NCBI GenBank assembly: GCA_016617855.1
Contig: JAECUM010009736.1
Coordinates: 20,508 to 84,507, forward strand
Direction: 5' to 3'
Source: Megalonaias nervosa
Lineage: Eukaryota > Mollusca > Bivalvia > Unionida > Unionidae
DNA length: 64,000 bases
The notes beneath the pieces are model-generated. The model saw only the letters and a list, made by a program, of their open reading frames with translations. It was not told the origin of the DNA and did no database searches. Positions within the stretch are counted from its first letter, which is position 1. Each line of letters starts with the position of its first letter. Shown piece by piece: positions 44,776 to 54,379 of this stretch. The position numbers and the translations under genes are program-made.

Positions 44776-46349
44776 CTTTCTTCTGTACAATTAGGTGCTT
44801 ATCCGTTTGCAAATATTGTGCACTATTTTCTAAATATTTTTTTTCACCCAATGTTTGATTGTGGTATCCCAAATGTAAGAGTTGTCAAGATAGAGTCTAG
44901 ACTGGGTCATACAATTGACATATTTCTACCTTGTTCACCTTAATTGTGGTAATCCCTGGTATGTGATGATTGTGAGTGTAACCATCAACTGGCTACGGTT
45001 AAACGTCAACGCAGTGTTTGGTTTCATACTAAACGAAACATTTCCACATTGTTGTATTTATAGTGCAATTAAAAATGTATGCTTTTTACATCTGATATGG
45101 AGTATTTATCTCCCGTTTCGCCATTAGTCATGCCGAACAACGTATATAAACATACTTATTTTGAAAATTATGTATACTAAAAGTTTCTGATAACTTCATT
45201 TAATGGAGTGATTATGTTTGAGATTGAATTGGATATTTATAACATTCACATGGGAAAAGAAGAATTAAGCGCAGTACAATGACCTCTCATAGGGCCCAAC
45301 TTAAAAGACCTGTGTCATTTTGCAGTGAGTAGAAAGTGATTATTCTCGAACGAAACGTCCTTCGTGCATAGATTTGATATGGGTCAATTTTCTGTATTAT
45401 ACAGGCCCTAGAGTAAATGATGCCCGAGGCGATGATCGTCTCTGTATCCAGCGCTCACACACGCCCGACACTCCACACCTATTCAGGTCGTCAACTTTGA
45501 ACACACTATTACTAACTGTCCCTACATCAGGCTCTAGCCCGATGAACGTTGCTTTCTTCCCAAATGTCAGAGAAGCGAATTTTGAAAGTAAACATTACAC
45601 CAAAATAAACATGATGCAAAAATACAATACTCATATTTAATTGTATCGCAACATGACAATGTACAGGAGTTCAACATATGGAACTCAGACTATAGTGTTT
45701 CAAAGATGGAAATATTACACCCATAAAACCATGGCACCGTGTTTCTGATATGTTCATCAATCACCTTAAAAAATAATTCATTTGTTGGCATGATCAGGAA
45801 TCTCCTATTCCAAAAGTAATGCATGTGCTCGGAATTAGTCTCACTGTCTTCCATACATTCAATACCTGTTCCTGATAGACGTTGTAATCTGTCCATCACT
45901 TGTTAACGATCAATCTAGAATTACGGGAAAAAACCCGAGCTACCGTCAAATGCTCAATTTAACATTTTTAATACTAAAAGGTCAATTCACACGTCGATGC
46001 GTTTTTCTCTCCGCTAACATTTCAATCCGACCGTCCGTTTGTCCGTGTATGAACTCGTCCTTTGAAATGTTCACTCAGCTGTTTGGAGGTGCTTCCGTAG
46101 TTTTAAATATATCGGTCCACCATATCGTGGACCATCCATTCGCCAACTGTCAAACAGTCAGTTAGCTATTTGCCGCTCCATTTGTTTTGTTTTCTGTTTA
46201 TCTCGTCTGTGCGTAGGTTCATGTTTACATTCATTTATCCTCATTCAAGTTATCCGTTCCACTCTATGCCGCTCCATTTCTATCTGCCCGCTCATTCTAT
46301 TTTTATTCGTGTTTTCTTGCTGTTTGTCTGTCAATCAAAGCAGAGCTCA
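44776..46349. other. Non-coding stretch
   Basis: No gene, RNA or recognised element. Short frames on both strands (44,752-45,127, 45,374-45,640, 45,690-45,899) have no domain signature. Confidence 0.45.
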
Positions 46350-47660
46350 TTCAAGCAGGATGAGAGGAGATAGTCACAGTCCTAACAACAATCTGCAACA
46401 AAATATGGCAGACAGGAGAAGGGTCCACCACATGGACTCAATCCTTGGTCACGGTCCTCCCCAAGAAAGGAAACCTGTAGCTATGCCAAAACTACAGAAC
46501 CATCAGTTTGATCAGTCACCCGAGCAAAGTCATGCTGAAGATAATTCTCAATAGACTAAAGCTTCAAGCTTAGAAAATTATTGCTGAAGAGCAGGTAGCC
46601 TTCCGAGCAGGAAGGCTTCCGAGCAGGAAAGAGCAACACAATCTCAGACTCCTTTGCGAGAAATACCTTCCGCACAAGCAGAATATATAACACATCTTTA
46701 TAGATTTTAAAAAGGCCTTTGATAGGGTATGGAATGCAGCATTATGGGCAACTATGAGGAAGTACATCAGCTCAAACCTGGTGCAGGTTGTTGAGCACCT
46801 CTATGACAAAGGCCACCAGTAATGATGTCCTCATCAATGGCAGCAGAAGAGATTGGTTTCGAACAACCGTTGGAGTCAGACAGGGATGTCTGCTGTCACC
46901 TACACTCTTCAACAGTTTCCTGGAAAGGATCATGGAGGATGCCTTGCATGACCACAAGGGCACTGTCAGCATCGGAGGAAGAACAACCAGCAACCTTCGC
47001 TTCGCAGATGATATTGATGGTTTAACAGGAGAGGAAAAAAAACTGGCTGACTTGGTTGAGCGCCTAAGACACAACCTCCAGAGCATACTGTATGGAAATT
47101 AGCGCCGAAAAACCAAACTGATGACAAACAACACCAATGGCATCAGTGCAGAAATAAAGGTCAAGTGGACAGAAGTTGGAAAGAGTCACAAGCTTCAAGT
47201 ACTTTGAATCAGTTATCACGGATGAGGCTACCAACCAGAATTACTTTGCAGGATTGCCCAGACAACAGCAGCATAATAAGGTTGAGACCAATATAGAAAG
47301 GTACCAACATTTATTTTGGTTCCAAAATAAGGCGGATGCTCTCGATTGTCATATCTATCTTTCTGTATGCTTGTGAAACATGTACGCTCACATCAGATCT
47401 ACAAAGAAGGATTCAAACCTTCGAAATGAGAAGCTACTGCAAGATCTTGGGCATCTCACACATTGACCATGTTACCAACGAAGAAGTCCACAACAGGATT
47501 CAACGAGCCATTGGATCCTATGAAGACCTCTCGACCACTGTAAAAAAGGAGCAAACTGAAGTGGCACGGTCATGTCTCAAGATCATCTGAACTGGCAAAA
47601 ACAATCTTGCAAGGCACAGTGCACAAATATATGTACGAAAAGACTTCTATTAAGTACTCG
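46350..47660 (+). mobile_element. Non-LTR retrotransposon (LINE) reverse transcriptase, 5'-truncated
   Basis: Three frames must be followed. VLPKKGNL and TISLISHPSKVMLKIILNRL (about 46,450-46,555) are the RT fingers; HIFIDFKKAFDRVW (about 46,695) carries the first catalytic Asp; VGVRQGCLLSPTLFNSFLERI (about 46,872) and NLRFADDIDGL (about 47,000) give the template-grip and FADD catalytic motifs. Thumb and C-terminal parts follow: KLMTNNTNGIS, MSIFLYACETCTLTSD near 47,340-47,400 and LKWHGHVSRSSELAKTIL near 47,560. The order fits LINE clades common in marine invertebrates. Stops and frameshifts show it is inactive. No endonuclease domain is seen upstream, as expected of 5' truncation. Confidence 0.75.
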
Positions 47661-47879
47661 TAGTAGTCACATTCAGAAAACTGTCGGTAAAGACTGTTCT
47701 ATGAAGTTGGCATATTGTAAATAGTAGCAGAAGTTAAGTGGCGTCCAAAATAGTGGCGTCGATCTTGAGGGCGACCCACCCCAGCCCCATCAAGGCCCCA
47801 TATTGTAATTCAAGCCTACAAATGGCAATGGATATTACCGATCAATGTTAATTTATACTTGGAACCATTATAAGCTGAA

Positions 47880-48145
47880 TGCAAAATTACTGGTACTTGT
47901 TACTGTTCATTTTGCCTCAATAGAAATATACAGTCACGGGTAGATTGCGTGATGTTCTCTCACTCTGGTCGATTTTGGCATCAGTGGAAAATCACTGGCA
48001 CTGGTTACTGTTCATTCTGACCGCAATGGAAAATTACTGGCACTGGTTACTGTCTAGTTTGACCTCAATGGAAAATTATTGTCACGTGTTCATTACTTGA
48101 TTTTCACCCACTCTGGTCCATTTTTGACCTCACTGGAAAATAGCT
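47880..48145 (+). repeat. Minisatellite with two unit types
   Basis: Units beginning TGGAAAATTACTGGCACTGG and ending TTTGACCTCAA (about 42 bases) occur near 47,880, 47,983 and 48,026. They alternate with a longer unit containing CACTCTGGTC(G/C)ATTTT near 47,920 and 48,069, and a last partial unit starts near 48,133. Units differ at several positions. No coding capacity. Confidence 0.55.
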
Positions 48146-48736
48146 GGGCAGTTGTGTAATGTGTACATTGCGCTGTTTTCAAACAATGGTCTGTCAGTGT
48201 ATATGTCACCCGCTTAACAGTTAGTCTGTGCTTTCAATGTCGTATGTTGAACGTGCTACGGTTGCAATTATAATCTTATCTATTGGCCTGTCTAGCTGAG
48301 CTGATAAGACATTAAATCTGTGCTGTTATTGACTGATTTTATAAGTGATTTAAAATAAACTACGCGTGGACAGGTGTCTGATTGGTTCAGCTCTCAACTG
48401 CATGGTCTCAAATCTGCCATCGCATAATGTATCAGTAGATCTCTAGGCGTGTGCATGTATAATATAACGCGTTACTTTAATCTCAATAATACGTCGTGAA
48501 AATTCATAAATTGCATGGAGAACATAGAGCTTTTTCCGATAGTTAATTACAGGTGAAAAAAAATACGTTACATTACTGTCTATACTGAATTATTCTTTTA
48601 CTAAACAGCTTTGTGGCGGCCGAGTTATACATGCAATTTTTAATTTTCTGTACAGAATCTGAATTAATGTCAAAATATTTTCCAGCAGCTTTATTGATTT
48701 AATTATTTTGTTTCCCCGATATCAAGATTAATTGAT

Positions 48737-49021
48737 TTAACCGGTCGAGGTGATTTTGTTGGTGTTTCCCGGCTTTTCCTCGTTTGCTGTTCTCACTCTG
48801 GGTATTGCCTTGCATTTTTTTAAAAAACTAATATCTTGCTTATTAGAATTACAATGACCAATGATAAGACAGTCATCTGTCACACCATGAAAGCACGCAT
48901 AAACAAATCTGTGAGCGAGATATTCTTCTGCACCAATATCGCAAATAACCACTATTAATGACAGACCCAACAAGTTGTTTTCGTCTACAATTCCTGATAA
49001 CACCAGCTTAATTCGCTTCAT
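48737..49021 (-). pseudogene. HNH endonuclease-like fragment
   Basis: The 94-codon frame includes EEYLAHRFVYACFHGVTDDC and LIIGHCNSNKQDISFL, which line up with SHRFVYECFHGIIEDG and FVIDHIDRD of the copy at 57,895. Here the key D-H pair reads G-H and the Asn-rich part is degenerate, so the active site is spoiled. The last 30 residues (RTANEEKPGNTNKITSTG and upstream) have no counterpart. It is the leftmost recognisable gene of the Element III region. Confidence 0.5.
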
Positions 49022-49307
49022 CAGGAGTAAATATGCTTCTTAAATTCATCTAGATCAATATTTGTTTTCAACTTGTCCCATTATATTATTTACTTTTCTT
49101 TAATAGCATTCTTCTAATGTATCTGGATTTCCAATGACCGTATCGAAGGGTCAGATTTAGTATATATGTCAGTATCGACAGTAACAAAAATATCTTAACC
49201 ACGCAGAATTGTTATAGACAATTTTACTCAGTTAGATATTCCAACAGCGTCGAAGACACTATTGGCTCCGCCAACGACTGGAGCACATATCCACGTTAAA
49301 GAAACAA

Positions 49308-49592
49308 TTACCTGGTTATGCGCAAGAACGCAAAAAAGAGAGCCATTTTGATTTTGAAAGTATCATCACGCTGAAACAACGACAAAATGATCACCGCACC
49401 TGCTGCAATAAAATAATGTTGTGCCAATGTTTTCCTAATGACATACGACATATTTACCGTCTGCAGAAATGATAATAGTCTAGGCGACACACGTGAAAAT
49501 GTCGCACTGACATGTCGTGAATAAGATCCTCCTCCTAGAGTAGCTGCTGAATCTAGTCTGTGGATTGCAAGCCTGCCAGTTGATCTTGCCAC
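49308..49592 (-). CDS. Unassigned ORF downstream of integrase
   Basis: The 94-codon open frame has a basic Ser/Arg-rich first half (RSTGRLAIHRLDSAATLGGG, then SYSRHVSATFSRVSPRLLS) and a hydrophobic stretch (HYFIAAGAVIILSLF) that could span a membrane. It lies on the same strand just downstream of the integrase remnant, with which an upstream extension may be continuous. No family recognised; a chance frame is possible. Confidence 0.3.
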   Translation of the reverse strand: MARSTGRLAIHRLDSAATLGGGSYSRHVSATFSRVSPRLLSFLQTVNMSYVIRKTLAQHYFIAAGAVIILSLFQRDDTFKIKMALFFAFLRITR

Positions 49593-49639
49593 TCTGGAAA
49601 TTGCATGTGTGGTTACACTCCAGACGGGATCACGGCCCT

Positions 49640-50345
49640 CAAGTTCAACAGGTTCATATAATCGGAATGTGTTTTTTCACGATCACGTCGATTGGTTTCT
49701 TAGCAATTTGACGAGTGACTTCGCTGTTTCACGCGGTTATAACGTGAGTTAGTCTGGTAACCCATTCATGAGATCTGTGCTTGCTCAGTAATTCTTGTGA
49801 GTACTGATGTCCAAACAATCGCTCAGCAAGTGTTCGATTAAATCGTTCAACGATTACCTGATCACTATGTACCTAGAAGTGTCCACCTCTGATTTTAACG
49901 CTATGTTGCTACATCAGCAATCTTACTACACCGATAAATTCTTTACCAGGATCAATCAGTAGCAACTGTGACCATCGCAGGCCACCACGTGAACAAAATA
50001 TTTCAAAATCGTTCGAACGATGTTGTGACTTCAGTTGCTGTTTTAGTCGATACCGACTCCTCTTCTTTGTCTCTATTTGCAATTTCACGGACCGTCAAAG
50101 CGTATTTGTATGTGCGCAGTTTACGTGATGTGTAAATAACATCATGTGACACGATGAAGATATCTGCCTCAGGATCTTCGTTCGACGTACTGACATCAAA
50201 CCGTCCGTACTCAATCGTTTTGGGACGTTGCAGATAAATTTGCCATATTGCCTGTCGTGGCAACCAATCTGCGGCAACTGCACGTGTGACAACTGCTGCA
50301 TCGGCGAGTTTGCTAATCGCTGCTGTACCCTTCAGTTTCCTCTTG
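49640..50345 (-). pseudogene. Retroviral-type integrase, copy A of the inverted pair
   Basis: From about 50,345 the frame reads DAAVVTRAVAADWLPRQAIW, TIEYGRFDVSTSNEDPEADI, YKYALTVREIANRDK and then, past a stop at 50,003, LLLIDPGKEFIGVVRLL and QVIVERFNRTLAERLFGHQY. The DPGKEF Asp and VERFNRT Glu are the last two residues of the DDE triad. Stops are seen near 50,001, 49,910, 49,873 and 49,720. The wording differs from the Element II integrase, so this is another lineage, closely matched by the plus-strand copy at 53,516-54,170. Integrates element ends in living relatives; dead here. Confidence 0.75.
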
Positions 50346-50459
50346 GACTATAATAAATCGACTCCATTATTATTAATTATTGGACAATTAATTGCCAGCA
50401 CCCACGGCTAACGTAACACTCATCGCTAATCTTATTAACTAGTTTGCGAGTGATTCTCG

Positions 50460-50820
50460 AATATCTGTATTTTTTTATAGATTTCAACATGTGAATGAAC
50501 CTGATATGTCGTTGCTACAGATGTTTATTTTGATACGCGACATCAAGAGTATGGCACGCTTGATCAATCGCACTTACTGTAAATTCACCTACTTCTGGCT
50601 AATTTTTTGTCAAATCTAATGACACGTCGTTTATCACGAGCACTATAATTATATCGCGGAAGATGCCTTTTGCCTTGGGATCTTTGCCCATGACGTTCAT
50701 GGTAATTTCCAGAGTGTCGTAGCAATATCACCGCCAGTGACTGTGTCGCCTCTCACATACTTATATTTTATGCCGCATTGTATCCGTGACCGCCTTGCAT
50801 CGAACACAATATAAACTCAT
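50460..50820 (-). pseudogene. Zinc-ribbon protein remnant, copy A
   Basis: MSLYCVRCKAVTDTM at 50,820 parallels MNLYCARCRAPTPT at 53,213: both have a C-x2-C knuckle directly after the start. Copy A soon changes frame to YVRGDTVTGGDIATTL, then GKDPKAKGIFRDIIIVLVIN and GEFTVSAIDQACHTLDVAYQ before dissolving near 50,500. The second C-x2-C pair and the phospholipase-like part of copy B are not recognisable. It diverges from the ATPase fragment at 50,968, as copy B does from its ATPase, in mirror orientation. Confidence 0.4.
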
Positions 50821-50967
50821 GATTATAAATAACACTGTATTCGTACAATACGAAAGTGATTGACATTTCAGCAAAGCGCGAGCAAGCACCGGTCAAGCTT
50901 GATCCACTGTAATAAAATTATATTTGAGCAAAATATAATTGGTCATATTTGGGCCTGGTAAACTCAG

Positions 50968-51539
50968 TGGTTGCTCAGTCTGATAATGAGGTGGCTCAAA
51001 TGGGACAGACTTTATTTAGTGGCAACATCTGTGGATGACCAACTGTACTATAATGTTCTTAATGAATTCAATGAAGCCGCGGGCGATATAGGTGTTATTG
51101 ACTTTATAATTGACATCAATGAAGCACCGTCCATCGAAGAATTTGATGGAGGGGGTGTGTGAATAATCTTGTGGTTTACGATGATGTCATGCTTGAGAAA
51201 CAAACTAATCCATCCAGAATATTTTAACGAGGCATACATAAAAACACATATGTCTTTTACGTTACACAGACGTACACTAAAATACCCAAGGTGATGAGAG
51301 ATAACGGTATTTTGTTGGTTATTTTTACCGGTGTTGACACACATACACTACGGAATATTCATCATATCTGTTGTCCCGGTGACATGGATTTAACTAAGTT
51401 TAATACTTTTTCGCGCATGCTCAAAAAACCCCGCACGATCCACCAACACGTTATCGATTTGGTCTCGATAAAATCTTTTATTAAAGAAATACATTTACTT
51501 TATAATGAATCAAGAAGATATGAACGAGATTATTTTTGA
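50968..51539 (+). pseudogene. Packaging ATPase fragment, copy A
   Basis: The segment begins after the P-loop: MRWLKWDRLYLVATSVDDQL, DFIIDINEAPSIEEFD, then with frame changes VVYDDVML-like Walker B sequence (about 51,175), HMSFTLHRRTLKYPR, and MRDNGILLVIFTGVDTHTLR through DMDLTKFNTFSRMLKKPRTI near 51,430. It matches the minus-strand copy at 52,834-53,190 (LKWLKWDKLYLVAPSVDDQR; FITDINEAPSLDDLDE) and supplies the C-terminal half missing there. The Walker A region is deleted, so it is non-functional. Confidence 0.65.
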
Positions 51540-51639
51540 GATCGAACAATTACAGCAAGATGGTCTCGCGGTTCAACTTGGTGTTAAAGATATTCAGGTC
51601 AAATCATCGCCTCTTCTGTGGATATTGCAGGATGGTTAA
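51505..51639 (+). CDS. Small ORF overlapping the ATPase end
   Basis: The ATG at 51,505 opens 44 codons (MNQEDMNEIIFEIEQLQQDG, then VQLGVKDIQVKSSPLLWILQ) to a TAA at 51,637-51,639, overlapping the last codons of the ATPase fragment by about 35 bases in another frame. Acidic helical start; no family recognised. It may be a small real gene of this lineage or chance. Confidence 0.3.
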   Translation: MNQEDMNEIIFEIEQLQQDGLAVQLGVKDIQVKSSPLLWILQDG

Positions 51640-52800
51640 AAGGAATATAATGTATTATGCATAACAAGAGCTGAGTAAATGTGTACTAAAAATCGATTGT
51701 TTTAAGTGAAGTTACTTACAGTTTGGTTGACTCACATAAAGTGTCGCACTCATGTGCAATTTATACCTACATTAATAATAAAATCTGCTTATAATGTCTA
51801 CATTTTAAGTGATATAAAATCTATGAAGTATACCTGCAAATGAATCCATGAGCATTGATCTAAGTCAGCAACTGTGAAAATGACTTTTCACATAGTAGCA
51901 AATTGATCTAAGCTAGCAACTCTCTATGATTTCGTTGCAGAATTATATGCCACAAATTCGAAAAAGCGCCCCCCTATCATTTGTATCCTGGCATTTCATG
52001 ATTATTTTTCTTTAAAAGAACCATAGTTTAGCTAAACACTAGGCCTAAGTCTTGTAAATCCCAATGATAAATTGAGAATGCAAATTGCATGCTTCGGAAG
52101 CGAAACGTAGATAAAAGTAGCCAAAATCACTTTGAGCATTAATAATATGTTCATAAAACAAAAACGAACACATGTGCGTGTCTGTTACTATATAGAACAT
52201 CTGTGTGCGTACGTGATAAGGGGACTGTTTTGTCGCCCCAATGAAAAGAAATGATAGTAAATTATAGGGTGAACAGACGACTTCGATAGAGGGCTCCGTT
52301 TGCAAAAATAACGGCTCCAGAGAAGGCTGAAAACAAACGTCAATAACGCTAAACCGAAACCTCTAACCGAGCGTATTTCCAGGCGGGGGAAACAGACCAA
52401 ATCATGTGGGTAAGCTCTTTGTTGTTACTCCATCGTTGACCTATTTTTTAAAAATTTTAGGCGTGTTCGTTTGTGTGTCGCCTACTTACTGTTTGCTTCA
52501 CCCTCTCTCCTGCTGTCTTTTAACCAAAAACTGTATCAAGACCTATACGATACCTCGACCTAGGATCATGTAAATTTATTGTGATAAATTAATGTGGAGT
52601 AGCTTGAATGTTTTAAAAGATTTTTTTATTTTTATTTTAACTTAATCATTTCCATATCCACTGAACAACAAGTCTGATGAATGTTTCGCAGAGTATGTTT
52701 ATCGATTCCATTAAACACAACTAAAATATTACAGTTATCTCTAATCACTTTACGTATGCGTGCATAGCGCTAGGTAACATAAATCAGGTCAGTATTTTTG
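51640..52800. other. Spacer between the two inverted modules
   Basis: No gene is recognised. The stretch is AT-rich with a near-duplicated segment (GATCTAAGTCAGCAACTGTG near 51,860 and GATCTAAGCTAGCAACTCTC near 51,905). It separates copy A (49,640-51,639) from copy B (52,834-54,170). Confidence 0.45.
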
Positions 52801-52833
52801 TGTCTATCTCGAACAAAATATCCGAAATGGATG

Positions 52834-53190
52834 TTATTGTATGTCCAGTATCACATCATCGTATACTACGAGATTATTAATAAGTTCATCGAGGTCATCT
52901 AAAGATGGGGCTTCATTAATATCAGTGATAAAGTCAATAATATCATTCCCGTTCTCGTCCAACAATTTTGCATTTTCATTGAAATATTTAAGTACTTCAT
53001 AACATCTCTGATCATCTACAGATGGTGCCACTAAATATAATTTATCCCACTTGAGCCATTTCAGTATCAAATTAAGTAACAAGTGCTTCTTACCAGACCC
53101 AGATGGTCCTATGATAATTGCTCTGATAGAATTCGGTAGCGCATGGATGATGTTTGACTGCCTCTTGTTTTCGTGTCGCTGAGAAGTCAA
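52834..53190 (-). pseudogene. Packaging ATPase, copy B, N-terminal part
   Basis: The frame of 118 codons has an N-terminal lead, LPNSIRAIIIGPSGSGKKHL (Walker A, with Lys in the place of the usual Ser/Thr after GK), WLKWDKLYLVAPSVDDQ and INNLVVYDDVILDIQ (Walker B), and then stops at 52,834. The C-terminal third seen in copy A (51,180-51,539) is absent. The chain is truncated at a gene that in its family should continue about 100 residues. It starts 23 bases from the divergent zinc-ribbon/PLA2 gene. Confidence 0.7.
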
Positions 53191-53212
53191 TTATATCCAT
53201 ATAATAAATAAT

Positions 53213-53525
53213 ATGAATTTATATTGTGCTCGATGCAGGGCACCCACCCCCACCACTGGATTGACAACAAAATAAAAAGCGTGCACTTCCAGGCAAGTGT
53301 GTGATATGTGGTACAACAATACAAATTTATATCCCTTGACAAGTCAAGGAAGACAGGGGGTGATGTCGCTACTTCGCTTGGAAACTTACCAGGGGTTCCA
53401 TGGGCTAAATACCGAGGAAAACAATATATTCCTGGATATAATTATTGTGGTCCTGGAACCCGACTTGATATTCGACCTGACGAACGAGACCAACCATTAA
53501 AACCGCCAGACGTCAATCACGCACA
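53213..53525 (+). pseudogene. Zinc-ribbon plus phospholipase A2-like protein
   Basis: MNLYCARCRAPTPTTG at 53,213 and, after a TAA and frame change, KKRALPGKCVICGTT make a two-knuckle Cys4 zinc ribbon. A further change near 53,310 gives FISLDKSRKTGGDVATSLGN, LPGVPWAKYRGKQYIPGYNY and CGPGTRLDIRPDERDQPLKP. The YxCGPGTxLD block is the calcium-binding loop of the phospholipase A2-like domain known from parvovirus VP1 and some Polinton-related capsid proteins, where it helps virions leave endosomes. The catalytic His-Asp helix that should follow is missing: the frame instead meets integrase sequence at about 53,516. Confidence 0.6.
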
Positions 53526-54170
53526 TACAAATACGCGTTAACTGTCGTTGATGTTGCAGTAGATATAAATAAGCAGAACCACTATCAGTAAAAACAGCAA
53601 CTGAAGTTGCATCTGCGTTTCAACGAATTTATCAACGTGGTGGTCTATGATGACCACAACTATTACAGGCTGATCCAGGCAAAGAATTTCCTGATGCAGT
53701 ATCATCTCTGATGAAACAATATAATGTTAAAATCAGAAGAGGTGATGCCGCAATTCATCACGATCAGGCAAACGTTGAACGATTTAATCGAACACTTGCT
53801 GAGAGATTATTTGGATACCAGTATGCAAAGGAAATATTCCTGAATAAAGTTCAGGCAGACAAGAGATCTCGTGAATGGGTTGCAAGATTATCAAGTGCGA
53901 TAGCTGCGTAACATAATGAAATTACTCGTGCAACTGCAATGACACCCATTAATGCAATCACAAATATATATAAAAAGAGCGACTGATCCTATATTGAGTG
54001 TTACCACACATACAATTTCCAGTGTGGCTATATCCACAGGTAAGCGTTAATTTTAAAGACTGGATTCAACTGCTCCTCAACGTGGATTTGTACGCGAATA
54101 ATTACAAGTGATTCATGAAGACACACATTTACCACCGCGTTCACTTTTGTAAACTGGCTCCTCGACGTGG
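53526..54170 (+). pseudogene. Retroviral-type integrase, copy B
   Basis: YKYALTVVDVAVDIN (about 53,525-53,575, partly broken) is followed by KTATEVASAFQRIYQRGG, LLQADPGKEFPDAVSSLMKQ and VKIRRGDAAIHHDQANVERF with NRTLAERLFGYQYAKEI, then SREWVARLSSAIAA and, after a TAA, HNEITRATAMTPINAI. Catalytic Asp (DPGKEF) and Glu (NVERF) are kept. It is a close relative of 49,640-50,345 in opposite orientation, but its N-terminal third is replaced by the PLA2-like gene. Ends near 54,170. Dead. Confidence 0.75.
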
Positions 54171-54379
54171 ATTCCACTCAAGACAGGTCAGCATCACATT
54201 TTCGCGTGTGTGACAGAGGGTACTATTAATTCTATCAACTGTGAACTGTCATGAATTATTATTTGAATACTCCCACAACATATTGCAGTTACAACTTGCA
54301 CAATGATTATTCTGTCGTTGTTTCATTGTTATATTACATTCAACGTCGAGATCAAAGTCGCGTTTATTTGTTTGTCATC

